From Dokdonella_A sp964582225 (GTDB lineage: Bacteria; Pseudomonadota; Gammaproteobacteria; Xanthomonadales; Rhodanobacteraceae), in NCBI GenBank assembly GCA_964582225.1, contig CAZORA010000007.1, forward strand, positions 1-64,000: a stretch of 64,000 nt of DNA, given 5' to 3'. The position numbers and the translations under genes are program-made. Shown here piece by piece: positions 27,459-36,779 of the stretch (position 1 is its first letter; each line of letters starts with the position of its first letter). Below the pieces are notes generated by a model. The model saw only the letters and a list, made by a program, of their open reading frames with translations, ran no database searches and had not been told where the DNA came from.

Positions 27459-27660
27459 GGTAGATACCTCTCGAATCACCGCTCAAGCGCGCAACGCATC
27501 GGCTTGCCGGGGCTGCGCGTCGGCCCTTCAGATTTCAAAAGGAACGACCGTCAGCTTGCAGCTCGCGCCCAAGCCAGTGAAATGAGATTCGGGTCTCGCT
27601 CGATAAGCGCAAGGCATATGCGGCGACGTCGTTCAGGCTCGACGCCGCAACGCTGGCGCC

Positions 27661-28953
27661 TCAGCGCCTGGAGATTTCGACGTAGTCGCGCCGCGTCGAG
27701 CCGATATAGACCTGTCGCGGGCGGCCGATGCGGGTTTCCGGGTCGACGTGCTGCTCCAGCCAGTGCGCGACCCAGCCGGCAGTGCGGGCGATCGCAAACA
27801 TGACGGTGAACATGTCGGTCGGGATCTTGAGCGCCTTGTAGATGATGCCGGAATAGAAGTCGACATTCGGATAAAGCTTGCGCTCGATGAAGTAATCGTC
27901 CTTGAGCGCCGCCTGCTCGAGCTCCATCGCCACATCGAGCAGTGGATCGTCGACGTGCAGGTCTTCGAGCACCTTGTGGCACATGTCGCGGATGATCTTG
28001 GCGCGCGGATCGAAGTTCTTGTAAACACGGTGGCCGAAGCCCATCAAGCGGAAACCGGACTCCCGGTCCTTGGCGCGCGTGACCGCCTTGCCGACGTTCT
28101 TCACGTCGCCGATCTCGCCGAGCATCTTCAGCACGGCCTCGTTGGCGCCGCCATGCGCCGGACCCCACAGCGCGGCAATGCCCGCGGCGACACAGGCGTA
28201 AGGGTTGGCGCCGGTCGAGCCAACCAGGCGCACGGTCGAGGTCGACGCGTTCTGCTCGTGGTCGGCGTGCAGGATGAACAACAGGTCGAGTGCGCTGGCG
28301 ACCACCGGATTCAGCTCGAGCGGCTCGCTCGGCACCTCGAACATCATGTGCAGAAAACGCGAGACGTATTCGAGATTGTTGCGCGGATAGCGGATCGGCC
28401 AGTCGATCGAGTAGCGATAGGCGGCCGCGGCGATGGTCGGCATCTTGGCGATCAGGCGAATCGCCGCCAGATGGCGCTGCTCCGGATCGCCGAGGTCGAG
28501 CGTGTCGTGATAGAACGCCGACAGCGAGGCGATCGAGCCGCACAGCATCGCCATCGGGTGCGCGTCGTGATGAAAGCCGCCAAGAAACTTCTTCAGCGAC
28601 TCGTGCATCATCGTGTGATGCGTGATCTGGTGCTCAAAGGCGGTGAACTGGGCGGGCGTGGGCAGCTCGCCGTTGATGAGCAGGTAGGCGACTTCAAGAA
28701 AGCTCGACTGCTTGGCCAGCTGCTCGATCGGGTAGCCGCGATACAGCAGGATGCCCTTCTCGCCGTCGATGAAGGTGATCGCGCTGCGCGTCACCGCAGT
28801 CGCGGCGAAGCCCGGATCGAAGGTGAAGTAACCCGCGTCCCGATGCAGGTGCGCGATGTCGATCGCCGGGTCGCCGAGCGTACCGGCAACGACCGGAAGC
28901 TCGGCGCGGTGGTCGGAAGTCGAGTTGGAAAGATGGACGATATCGTTGGACAC
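27661..28953 (-). CDS. gltA: Citrate synthase, type I/II (hexameric)
   Basis: A 430-residue citrate synthase that joins oxaloacetate and acetyl-CoA at the entry of the TCA cycle. Conserved sites: LFILHADHEQNASTSTVRL, WGPAHGGANEAVLKML and the signature GFGHRVYKNFDPRAKI, with the catalytic Asp region VDFYSGIIYKALKIP. Start GTG at 28953 with GAGGAG upstream. Length fits the proteobacterial GltA. It stands between rpmE2-like and cysteine synthase genes with gaps of about 250 and 200 bp, so it is probably transcribed alone. Confidence 0.96.
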   Translation of the reverse strand: MSNDIVHLSNSTSDHRAELPVVAGTLGDPAIDIAHLHRDAGYFTFDPGFAATAVTRSAITFIDGEKGILLYRGYPIEQLAKQSSFLEVAYLLINGELPTPAQFTAFEHQITHHTMMHESLKKFLGGFHHDAHPMAMLCGSIASLSAFYHDTLDLGDPEQRHLAAIRLIAKMPTIAAAAYRYSIDWPIRYPRNNLEYVSRFLHMMFEVPSEPLELNPVVASALDLLFILHADHEQNASTSTVRLVGSTGANPYACVAAGIAALWGPAHGGANEAVLKMLGEIGDVKNVGKAVTRAKDRESGFRLMGFGHRVYKNFDPRAKIIRDMCHKVLEDLHVDDPLLDVAMELEQAALKDDYFIERKLYPNVDFYSGIIYKALKIPTDMFTVMFAIARTAGWVAHWLEQHVDPETRIGRPRQVYIGSTRRDYVEISRR

Positions 28954-29205
28954 GGAGTGCTCCTCGCTGCGGGTCGCGGCGGTATCACGACCGCGCGAAA
29001 GACGCCGTCGCGTACGCGCCAGACAGCGACCGCGAAGCGCTGATTATTGCACAGCAGCATCCCGGCCTGGCGGCGCCAAGCTGAACTCTCGCGATCTGGA
29101 AGCGCACACGCCGCCGCAGCGCACTGCCGCAGCGGTATTCAGCAAACTCAGGAACCGGAACGCAGTGCAATCGGTCGCTGCGCCGCAGCAATCCGTCGCG
29201 CCGCC

Positions 29206-29448
29206 TTACTTGACGTAGCGGCGGCGGAATTTCTCGACGCGGCCCGCGGTATCGAGGATCTTCTGCTTGCCGGTAAAAAACGGGTGCGAGTGGCTGGAGA
29301 TTTCCACCTTAACCAGCGGATACTCCTCGCCGTCTGTCCACTGGATCGTCTCCTTGCTGGAGATGGTCGAGCGGGTCAGGAAGGCGAAGTCGCTGGACAG
29401 GTCCTGAAACACCACCGGCCGATACTCGGGATGGATGTCGGCTTTCAT
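29206..29448 (-). CDS. rpmE2: 50S ribosomal protein L31, type B (zinc-free)
   Basis: An 80-residue L31 starting MKADIHPEYRPVVFQDLSSD and ending EKFRRRYVK. It has no cysteine, so it is the type-B form without the zinc ribbon (RpmE2/YkgM-like). In many bacteria that form replaces zinc L31 under zinc starvation and is controlled by Zur; I see no clear Zur box here. GGAG lies 7 nt before the ATG; a longer frame to 29514 lacks support. It follows recG by 81 bp on the same strand. Confidence 0.94.
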   Translation of the reverse strand: MKADIHPEYRPVVFQDLSSDFAFLTRSTISSKETIQWTDGEEYPLVKVEISSHSHPFFTGKQKILDTAGRVEKFRRRYVK

Positions 29449-29529
29449 GAGGGCTCCGCAGATACCGCGAATGAAGTGAGCCGCGTATTCTACTGCGCGC
29501 GCTTGCCTGCGCACAACTCGACTTCAGGC

Positions 29530-31632
29530 TCAGGCGCCGGCGTAGCGCGCGGCACCGCCGAACCAGCGGTCCACCAGACGATCCACCCGCTCGAGGTGAT
29601 CGCGCAGCAGGATCGCGCCGACCCGCTGCACCTCGGGCAGCAGATTCGCATCGCGCACCAGGTCCGCCACGCGCAGCGCGAGCTGGCCGGCCTGTCGAGT
29701 ACCGAGCAGCTCGCCCGGGCCGCGCAGCTCGAGATCTTTCTCGGCGATGCGGAAGCCGTCGGCAGTATCGCGCAGCAATTCGAGACGGGCCCGCGCAAGG
29801 CGCGAGAGCGGCGGTTGGTAAAGCAGCACACAGCTCGACTCGGCGCGGCCGCGCCCGACCCGACCGCGCAGCTGGTGCAGCTGGGCAAGCCCCAGGCGCT
29901 CGGCGTTCTCGATCACCATCAAACTCGCGTTGGGCACGTCGACGCCGACTTCGATCACCGTGGTGGCGACCAGCAGGCGGGTTTCGCCGACCTTGAAGGC
30001 GTCCATCGCGACCTGCTTGTCGCGCGCCTTGAGTCGTCCGTGCACCAGCCCGATCCTGCACTCCGGCAGGGCCGCGGAAAGCTCGGCGAAGGCGCTTTCC
30101 GCGGCCTGCGCTTCGAGCTGCTCGGACTCCTCGATCAGGGTGCAGACCCAGTAGGCCTGGCGGCCCCCGGCGCAGGCGACGCGGATGCGCTCGATCACCT
30201 CGGCACGGCGAGCGGCGGATACCGCCACCGTGCGCACCGGCCTGCGCCCCGGCGGCAGCTGGTCGATGATCGAGACGTCGAGATCGGCGTAGGCAGTCAT
30301 CGCCAGCGTGCGCGGAATCGGCGTCGCGGTGAGCACCAGCTGATGCGGAACCACGGGTCCGTGCTTGCGCCGATCGCTCAGGCTGAGGCGCTGGTGCACG
30401 CCGAAGCGATGCTGCTCGTCGATGACGGCGAGGCCGAGCCGCGGGAAATGCACGCCTTCCTGCATCAGCGCATGGGTGCCGATGGTCACCGGCGCGCCGG
30501 CGGCGATCGCCGCGAGGGCGCGCTCGCGGGTGCGCCCGACCACCTTGCCAGCAAGCCATACCGGCTCGATCCCGAGCGGTTCGAACCAGGCGCGCAAGAG
30601 GCTGTGGTGCTGCTCGGCGAGAAGCTCCGTGGGGGCAGCGAACGCCGCTTGCCGGTCGGCCTCGACGGCCGCCAGGATCGCCAGCGCGGCAACCACGGTC
30701 TTGCCCGAACCAACATCGCCCTGCACGAGGCGCAACATCGGTCGCGCGCGGCGCAGATCGGTGAGGATCTCACGGTTCACGCGCTGCTGCGCGGCAGTCA
30801 GCGTGAACGATAGCTGCTCGAGGAGAGCATCGCGCAGGCGACCGTCGCCGCGCAGCGCCGGCGCACGGCGATTCTGCACCGCAAGCCGCATGCGGCGCAG
30901 GCTCAGGTGGTGGCTCAGAAGCTCCTCGAAAGCGAGCCGCCGCTGCGCCGGATGGCGACCGCTCGCCAGCGCGGCGAGATCGGCATCCGGCGGCGGGTGA
31001 TGGGCGATCAGCAGGGCCTCGCGCAGCGCCATGAGTCGCAGCGGCTGGCGCAGCTCGGCCGGAATCAGCTCCAGCTCGTCTCCCGGAGGCAGCTGGCGCA
31101 AGGCCTCAGCGACCAGCGCGGAAAGGCGTCGCTGACCGAGGCCGGTGCCGCTCGGGTAAATTGGCGTCAGCCGCTCCTCCAGCGGCGGATCGCCGCCGGC
31201 AGCGATCCGCTGAACCTGCGGATGGATGAATTCCGGCCCTTGCGGACCGAAGCGTACTTCGCCGAAGCAGCGCAGGCGCAGGCCGGTCGCAAACTGGGCG
31301 AGCTGGCCGTGCCTGAAATGGAAAAAGCGCAGGCCGAGACGCGCGCCCGCCGCATCGCACAGGGCGACCCGCAGCTGCGGGCGGCCAGCGAAGCTGCAGC
31401 TCGCGCCTTGCACCACCCCCTCGACCAGCGCCGGGGTCCCGGCGCGCAGGTCGGCGACCGGCGTCAGGCGGGTGCGGTCCTCGTAGCGCAGCGGCAGGTG
31501 GAACCACAGATCCTGAACTCGCTGCAGGCCGAGCCGAGCCAGCGCGGCGGCCAGCGCCGGGCCGACTCCCGCCAGCGAGGTGACCGGGGCGAGCCCAGCG
31601 GCAAGTGCCGCCGGAGGAGCAGCCGACGCCAC
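29530..31632 (-). CDS. recG: ATP-dependent DNA helicase RecG
   Basis: A 700-residue branch-migrating helicase that reverses stalled forks and processes Holliday junctions and R-loops. The N-terminal wedge/OB domain is followed by SF2 motifs: Walker A GDVGSGKT at 305-312, DEQH at 405-408, TATPIPRTLAMTAYADLDVS, and motif VI QLRGRVGRGRAESSC. The C-terminal TRG-like region (GPGELLGTRQAG) is intact. Start GTG at 31632. Last but one gene of the rpoZ-spoT-ridA-recG run, a conserved gammaproteobacterial order. Confidence 0.96.
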   Translation of the reverse strand: MASAAPPAALAAGLAPVTSLAGVGPALAAALARLGLQRVQDLWFHLPLRYEDRTRLTPVADLRAGTPALVEGVVQGASCSFAGRPQLRVALCDAAGARLGLRFFHFRHGQLAQFATGLRLRCFGEVRFGPQGPEFIHPQVQRIAAGGDPPLEERLTPIYPSGTGLGQRRLSALVAEALRQLPPGDELELIPAELRQPLRLMALREALLIAHHPPPDADLAALASGRHPAQRRLAFEELLSHHLSLRRMRLAVQNRRAPALRGDGRLRDALLEQLSFTLTAAQQRVNREILTDLRRARPMLRLVQGDVGSGKTVVAALAILAAVEADRQAAFAAPTELLAEQHHSLLRAWFEPLGIEPVWLAGKVVGRTRERALAAIAAGAPVTIGTHALMQEGVHFPRLGLAVIDEQHRFGVHQRLSLSDRRKHGPVVPHQLVLTATPIPRTLAMTAYADLDVSIIDQLPPGRRPVRTVAVSAARRAEVIERIRVACAGGRQAYWVCTLIEESEQLEAQAAESAFAELSAALPECRIGLVHGRLKARDKQVAMDAFKVGETRLLVATTVIEVGVDVPNASLMVIENAERLGLAQLHQLRGRVGRGRAESSCVLLYQPPLSRLARARLELLRDTADGFRIAEKDLELRGPGELLGTRQAGQLALRVADLVRDANLLPEVQRVGAILLRDHLERVDRLVDRWFGGAARYAGA

Positions 31633-31750
31633 CTCAGCCGCCCCGGCCGCGATCTCCGCGCGGCGGGAGCGGGACGAGCGGGTCCGACGAGGAGCTCGGC
31701 GTCCGACCCGTCAGAGCCATCGCATCTGCGCTGGCGCCGGTTTCACCCAT

Positions 31751-32137
31751 TCAGGCGTCGAGAACCGCCACCAGGTCGATTTCCACCTGTGCGCCGAGCG
31801 GCAGCGCGGCGACGCCGATCGTCGAGCGCGCCGGAAACGGCTCGCTGAAATACTGCTTCATCACCTCGTTGACGGCGGCGAAGTTGCCCAGGTCGGTCAG
31901 ATAGATTCCCACCCGCACGACGTGCTCGAAGCGGGCACCCCCCGCCGCCAGCACCGCGCGCAGATTGTCGAAGACCTGCCGTGCCTGCGCCCCGACGTCG
32001 CCCGGCACCAGCTTGCCGACGCTCGGATCGAGCGGCGTCTGGCCGGACAGATACAGGGTGTTGCCGACGCGAACGGCCTGCGAGTATGGGCCGATGGCCT
32101 TCGGCGCCTGATCGGAATGAACAATGCTGCGGCTCAT
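31751..32137 (-). CDS. ridA: RidA family enamine/imine deaminase
   Basis: A 128-residue YjgF/YER057c/UK114 protein that hydrolyses reactive 2-aminoacrylate and other enamines from PLP enzymes. Signature elements: KAIGPYSQAVRVGNTLYLSG, catalytic Arg in PARSTIGVAALP and the C-terminal GAQVEIDLVAV. The ATG at 32137 (MSRSIVHSDQAP) is preceded by GGAG and fits the family start. It lies 81 bp downstream of spoT and 118 bp before recG on the minus strand. Confidence 0.95.
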   Translation of the reverse strand: MSRSIVHSDQAPKAIGPYSQAVRVGNTLYLSGQTPLDPSVGKLVPGDVGAQARQVFDNLRAVLAAGGARFEHVVRVGIYLTDLGNFAAVNEVMKQYFSEPFPARSTIGVAALPLGAQVEIDLVAVLDA

Positions 32138-32218
32138 GGAAGCTCCGGCGAGTGGGAAAACTGCCCGAACTCTCGACTTGGCGACGCGAAAAGTCAACGC
32201 TGCGAGCGCCGCGGGGCT

Positions 32219-34405
32219 CTATACGGGGTGTCGACGCACCGCGGTCACCACGTGCAGCCGGCGCACGCCGCGGATCACGTCGGCCAGGTGCTTGCGATCG
32301 CGCACCTCGATCGTGAACAGCAAGGTCGCCGCTGCCAGGTCGCGTTCCTTGTACTCGACGTTTTCGATGTTGGAGCCCACTTCCGCCACCGCAGCGGCGA
32401 CCTGAGCCAGCACGCCTGGCTTGTTTTCCACTTCGATGCGCAGCTCGACCCGGTAGTCGCCCTGCACGTTCGCGTCCCAGGCGATTTCCACGCAGCGCTC
32501 GGGCAGCTTGCGGAACTCGGGCACATTGGGGCACTCGATTCGGTGCACGACGATGCCCTTGCCGGTGGACAGATAGCCCATGATCTCGTCGCCAGGCAGC
32601 GGGTGACAGCAGTTGCCGAAGCTGAGCACGCCGCGCTCGCTGCCGCTGATCAGGATCTTCTCACGGCTGTGACGGACTGCCGCGTGCGAATGCTCGCCGC
32701 CGGCCGCGAGCAGGGCCCGCGCGACCGCGTCGGCCACCCGGTTGCCGAGCGCGATGTCGGCCAGCAGATCCTCCAGGCGCCGGTACTTCTGCTCGCGCAA
32801 ATAACGCTCGAGCAGCTCCGAACGAACCGCCTCGAGCGACGATCCGACGCCGTCCAGCGCGCGGTCGAGCATGCGGTGGCCAAAGTCGATCGCATCTTCA
32901 TGCTGCAGGCGTTTCAGATGGTGGCGAATCGCGGTACGGGCGCGGCTTGACACGACCCACTCGAGCCACTGCGGCGAGGGCTGCGCCGAGGGTGCGGTTA
33001 CGATCTCGATGGTCTGCCCGCTGGTCAGCGGCGTACGCAGCGGAATCAGGCGCTTGTCGGCGCGAGCGGCGACCGCATGGTCGCCGACGTCGGTGTGTAC
33101 GGCGTAGGCGAAGTCGAGCGCGGTGGCATTGCGCGGCAGGGCCAGAATCTCGCCCTTGGGCGTGAACAGGTAGACCTCATCGGGGAACAGGTCGACCTTG
33201 ACGTTATCAATGAACTCCAGCGACGAAGGCGTCTGGGTTTCGCGATCGACCAGACCCGACACCCACTCGCGGGCGCGGCTTTGTGCGCTGTTGGCCGGCA
33301 GGCCGTCCGTTTTGTAGACCCAGTGCGCAGCGACGCCGCGCTCCGCCACCGCATCCATTTCCTCAGTGCGAATCTGAATTTCGATAGGCGCCTCGAAGGG
33401 CCCGAATAGCACCGTGTGCAGCGACTGGTAGCCGTTCGCCTTGGGAATCGCAATGAAGTCCTTGAAGCGTCCGTCGAGCGGCTTGTAGAGAGCGTGCACC
33501 GCGCCCAGCGCGCGATAACAGTCGGCCACATCGGCCACCACCACGCGAAAGCCGTAGACGTCCATGACCTGGGCGAACGACTTGTGATCGTTGCGCATCT
33601 TCGTGTAGATGCTGTACGGCGACTTGATGCGGCTGTGTACGCGATGGCGGATGTGCTCGGCCTCGAGCTTCGCGTTGAGCGCCTCCTCGATCCGTCGCAT
33701 CGCTTCGCGGCGGTTGCCGAGCACGGTGCGGATGCGCCCAGCGATGATCCGGTGTCGGTCTGGATACAGGCGGCGAAAGCCGAGATCCTGCAGCTCGAGG
33801 CGAATCTTGTTCATGCCCAGACGCTGCGCGATGGGCGCATAGATCTCGAGCGTCTCGCGGGCGATCCGGCGGCGCGACGCCGGCTCCATCGAGTCGAGCG
33901 TGCGCATGTTGTGCAAGCGGTCGGCGAGCTTGATCAAAATGACGCGCAAATCGCGCGCCATCGCCAGCAGCATCTTGCGGAAGCTCTCCGCGGCGGCTTC
34001 CTGGCGGCTGCGGAAGCGCAGCTTGTCGAGCTTGGTGACGCCGTCGACCAGCTCGGTCACCGTGGCGCCGAACTTTTCCGTGATTACCGCGGCTTGGAGC
34101 GGCGTGTCCTCGAGGGTGTCGTGCAGGATCGCGGTGATGATCGTCTCGACGTCCATGCCGAGCTCAGCGAGGATGCTCGCCACCGCCACCGGGTGCGTGA
34201 TGTAAGGCTCACCGCTCTTGCGCGTCTGTCCCGCGTGCGCTTCGGCGGCCAGCAGGTACGCATCGCGCACTTGAGCAAGCTGCTTCGCCGGAAGATAAGC
34301 CTCGAGCTGCTGCTCGAGCGAGCGCGCATAGGCCGGAAGGTCCGACGATGCCGGCTCATGCGCCGCCCGCGGCGACGTGGGCGCGGCGCCGGTGCGGCTT
34401 TTCAC
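32219..34405 (-). CDS. spoT: Bifunctional (p)ppGpp synthetase/hydrolase SpoT
   Basis: A 728-residue Rel/Spo protein. The N-terminal HD hydrolase is intact (H57, HD at 95-96 in ILHDTLEDT), followed by the synthetase (RIKSPYSIYTKM, DVYGFRVVV, IPKANGYQSLHT, EIQIRTEEMD), a TGS domain (VDLFPDEVYLFTPKGEILAL) and a C-terminal ACT domain. Both active sites look functional, as in SpoT rather than hydrolase-dead RelA. Start GTG at 34405. It follows rpoZ by 43 bp and precedes ridA and recG, the usual order. Confidence 0.96.
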   Translation of the reverse strand: MKSRTGAAPTSPRAAHEPASSDLPAYARSLEQQLEAYLPAKQLAQVRDAYLLAAEAHAGQTRKSGEPYITHPVAVASILAELGMDVETIITAILHDTLEDTPLQAAVITEKFGATVTELVDGVTKLDKLRFRSRQEAAAESFRKMLLAMARDLRVILIKLADRLHNMRTLDSMEPASRRRIARETLEIYAPIAQRLGMNKIRLELQDLGFRRLYPDRHRIIAGRIRTVLGNRREAMRRIEEALNAKLEAEHIRHRVHSRIKSPYSIYTKMRNDHKSFAQVMDVYGFRVVVADVADCYRALGAVHALYKPLDGRFKDFIAIPKANGYQSLHTVLFGPFEAPIEIQIRTEEMDAVAERGVAAHWVYKTDGLPANSAQSRAREWVSGLVDRETQTPSSLEFIDNVKVDLFPDEVYLFTPKGEILALPRNATALDFAYAVHTDVGDHAVAARADKRLIPLRTPLTSGQTIEIVTAPSAQPSPQWLEWVVSSRARTAIRHHLKRLQHEDAIDFGHRMLDRALDGVGSSLEAVRSELLERYLREQKYRRLEDLLADIALGNRVADAVARALLAAGGEHSHAAVRHSREKILISGSERGVLSFGNCCHPLPGDEIMGYLSTGKGIVVHRIECPNVPEFRKLPERCVEIAWDANVQGDYRVELRIEVENKPGVLAQVAAAVAEVGSNIENVEYKERDLAAATLLFTIEVRDRKHLADVIRGVRRLHVVTAVRRHPV

Positions 34406-34448
34406 CCCGCTCCGCTCCGATCGCTACCGCGGTAGCGCGAGAATTTCA

Positions 34449-34742
34449 TCAAAGATCGTCGCCGCCTTTGCCGAGGTCGTCGTCCACTTCGGCCGCGGCC
34501 CACTCGAGCGCCTCGCGCTCCGCGCGCTCGCGCTCCTGGCGATCGATCTCCTCGATCATCGCCTTGTTGACGGTACCTTCGGCGATTTCGCGCAGTGCGA
34601 CGACGGTCGGCTTGTCGTTCTCGTCGTCGACCGTCGGCGTTGCGCCGCGCGCGATCTGGCGCGCACGCTTGGTGCCCATCAGCACCAGCTCGAAGCGGTT
34701 GTCCACCACCTTGAGGCAATCTTCCACCGTGATCCTGGCCAT
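34449..34742 (-). CDS. rpoZ: RNA polymerase subunit omega
   Basis: A 97-residue protein beginning MARITVEDCLKVVDNRFELV, the conserved omega N-terminus, and ending in an acidic tail (EVDDDLGKGGDDL) with two tandem TGA stops. Omega assists assembly of beta' and forms one ppGpp site on RNA polymerase, which fits its co-transcription with spoT. A longer in-frame ATG at 34772 is unlikely. gmk, which usually precedes rpoZ directly, is here 4.4 kb away beyond the mla genes. Confidence 0.96.
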   Translation of the reverse strand: MARITVEDCLKVVDNRFELVLMGTKRARQIARGATPTVDDENDKPTVVALREIAEGTVNKAMIEEIDRQERERAEREALEWAAAEVDDDLGKGGDDL

Positions 34743-34792
34743 CGCTGTCTCCACTGCAAAATCATTGGCCAATCATGGCCTTAAGGTTTGTG

Positions 34793-34822
34793 ATTATACT
34801 GTCGCAAATTTGTGCGTTGCAA
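34793..34822 (-). promoter_or_regulatory. Putative sigma70 promoter of rpoZ-spoT
   Basis: On the minus strand TTGCAA (34822-34817) and TATAAT (34798-34793) are separated by 18 bp, 50 bp before the rpoZ ATG. TATAAT is a perfect consensus in a conspicuously AT-rich patch shared with the divergent mlaA gene. Confidence 0.6.
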
Positions 34823-34944
34823 TGTGCCCGCAGAGCGTGCTCGGCACGTGCAGCGACGGCTGCGCCAAGCCGGCGTTTCGCGTAGCCTTGCGCTTCGGCG
34901 CCGACCCCCATCCGGCGCCCGGGACAAGCAGAAAAAAGACCCAC

Positions 34945-35763
34945 ATGCGCCTCCTTCGCCAGCCCCGCGACGCCCGCGTCGTCCTCCTCGCCATCGGCTT
35001 CGCGCTGCTCGCCGGCTGCACCATCGCGCCGCCGCGGACGGACGATCCTTGGGAGGGCTTCAACCGCAAGGTACACGTTTTCAATGATGCCGCCGACAAG
35101 GCGGTGATCCGGCCGCTGGCGGTCACCTACCGCAAGCTCACCACGCGCACCATGCGGCGCCTGATCACCAATTTCTTCGCCAACATCCAACTGCCGATTT
35201 CGATCATCAACGACTTGCTGCAGGGCGCCCCCGTTGATGCGGCGCACAATACCGCACGCATGGCGGTGAACAGCACCGCCGGGCTGCTCGGCCTTTTCGA
35301 CCCTGCGAGCGAGATGAATCTGGCGGCGCGGAGAACCGACTTCGGTGTCACCCTGGCGCGCTGGGGGCTGCCAGAGGGACCCTATCTGGAGCTGCCGTTG
35401 GTCGGTCCGACCACTCCGCGCGACGTCTGGCGGCTGCCGGTCGACAACCGCTTCAGCCCGCTCGGCTGGTACGCGCGCGAGCACGATTTCACCCTGCATG
35501 CGGAATATCTGCCGAACTTCCTGTATTTGGTCACCCTGCGCGCATCGGCCATCGACGCCGAATCCTTGCTGGAAGGCGTCTACGACCCCTATCTGTTCTA
35601 CCGCGACGCGTACCGCCAGCGTCGGCTGCACGAGATCTACCGGGGCAACCCGCCGGCCGAGCTGATCGAGCGCCTGCAGGGCGCCGACGACGAGGATATT
35701 GACGACCTGCTCGAGCAGCAGCGCGCCTGGGAACGGGAGCAGAAAAAACCGCAAGCACACTGA
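34945..35763 (+). CDS. mlaA: MlaA/VacJ outer-membrane lipoprotein
   Basis: A 272-residue lipoprotein that with porin removes misplaced phospholipids from the outer leaflet and passes them to MlaC. Signal with lipobox LLAGC (Cys25). MlaA landmarks: DPWEGFNRKVHVFND, ITNFFANIQLPISIINDLLQ, RRTDFGVTLARWGLPEGPYL and the LPLVGPTTPRDVW turn. The tail is acidic and Gln-rich. It is on the plus strand, facing the mlaFEDCB genes, with 48 bp between the convergent ends; in many genomes it is distant from them or part of the same operon. Confidence 0.94.
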   Translation: MRLLRQPRDARVVLLAIGFALLAGCTIAPPRTDDPWEGFNRKVHVFNDAADKAVIRPLAVTYRKLTTRTMRRLITNFFANIQLPISIINDLLQGAPVDAAHNTARMAVNSTAGLLGLFDPASEMNLAARRTDFGVTLARWGLPEGPYLELPLVGPTTPRDVWRLPVDNRFSPLGWYAREHDFTLHAEYLPNFLYLVTLRASAIDAESLLEGVYDPYLFYRDAYRQRRLHEIYRGNPPAELIERLQGADDEDIDDLLEQQRAWEREQKKPQAH

Positions 35764-35811
35764 GTCGGAGGGGTCGGCAGCAGCGCGCAGCCAACGTCCG
35801 ACAGCGTGCGC

Positions 35812-36129
35812 TCAGGAGGCGGCGTCCGCCGAGATTCCGAGCAGACCCTCGACCTGACAGAGCTGCGCCAGCGCGTGCAGCGCCGCGGGTGCCCGCTCCA
35901 CCTGCAGCCGCATGCCGCGTGCTGCGGCGCGGGCCGCCCAGGCGAGCAATAGCGCCAGCGTAGCGCTGTCGATGTCCTCGAGACCTGCGGCGTCGAGCTT
36001 CAGCTCGCCGCCACGCCCGAGCAGCTCCTCGCTGCGCGCCAGCGCGGCCTTCACTCCGGCAAAACCCGCCGTTCCGCTCAGGCGCACGCGATCCGGCGCG
36101 AGGCGTTCGATTTGCAGCGTGCCGCTCAC
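35812..36129 (-). CDS. mlaB: MlaB-like STAS domain protein
   Basis: A 105-residue STAS-domain protein (LDAAGLEDIDSATLALLLAW matches the STAS switch region with Asp/Ser-Ala-Thr). MlaB binds and stabilises the MlaF ATPase in the MlaFEDB complex at the inner membrane. Start GTG at 36129 overlaps the mlaC stop (GTGA, 36126-36129). Last gene of the mlaFEDCB operon. Confidence 0.88.
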   Translation of the reverse strand: MSGTLQIERLAPDRVRLSGTAGFAGVKAALARSEELLGRGGELKLDAAGLEDIDSATLALLLAWAARAAARGMRLQVERAPAALHALAQLCQVEGLLGISADAAS

Positions 36130-36770
36130 GAGCCCTTCGGAGCCTCCCCCTGCATGCCCTCGAGCGCCGCCCGACCCTGGCTCTCGAGACGCACGATCAG
36201 GGCGTCGAGCCCGGTCTTCTGGATCTCCGCGCCGACCTGGTTGCGGTAATTGGTGATGTAGGAAATGCCCTCGATGATCACATCGTAGGCCTTCCAGTCG
36301 CCGTCGCGGGTCTTGCGGAACGCGTAGTCGACCGCAATCGTCTTGCCGTCGTCCAGCACCACCTGGGTGCGCACGATCGTGCGCTTGTCGTTGGTCTCGC
36401 CCTTGAACGGCAGCACGCGCACCTTGCCGCGGGTGTAGTTCAGCAGACCTTCCGCATAGCGGTCGACCAGGGAGTCATAGAAGGCCTTGGCGAAGCGCGC
36501 GCGCTGCTCGGGTGTGGCGCTGCGCGCGTACTGGCCGAGCACCAGGATCGAGGCGTAGTCGATGTCGAAATGCGGCAGGAACACATCGTCGATCAGCTCG
36601 ATCAGCCGCCGGTGGTCCTGCTGCAATTCGGCCTTGCGACCGCTGACCGCCTGATCAAGCTCGTCGGCGATCTTCTGCACGATCTGATCGGGCGCGGCGG
36701 GCGCCGCGCGGACCGGCGCCGCGGCCAGGGCCAGCAGGGCGGCAAAAGCACAGACCAGAATGCGCAACAT
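36126..36770 (-). CDS. mlaC: MlaC periplasmic phospholipid-binding protein
   Basis: A 214-residue exported protein (signal MLRILVCAFAALLALAAAPVRA) of the Tol-Ttg2/MlaC family, which shuttles phospholipid between MlaA and MlaD. Features: IELIDDVFLPHFDIDYASIL, LVDRYAEGLLNY, and YDVIIEGISYITNYRNQ. Full length. It lies 9 bp after mlaD and overlaps mlaB. Confidence 0.94.
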   Translation of the reverse strand: MLRILVCAFAALLALAAAPVRAAPAAPDQIVQKIADELDQAVSGRKAELQQDHRRLIELIDDVFLPHFDIDYASILVLGQYARSATPEQRARFAKAFYDSLVDRYAEGLLNYTRGKVRVLPFKGETNDKRTIVRTQVVLDDGKTIAVDYAFRKTRDGDWKAYDVIIEGISYITNYRNQVGAEIQKTGLDALIVRLESQGRAALEGMQGEAPKGS

Positions 36771-36779
36771 GACGGCTCC

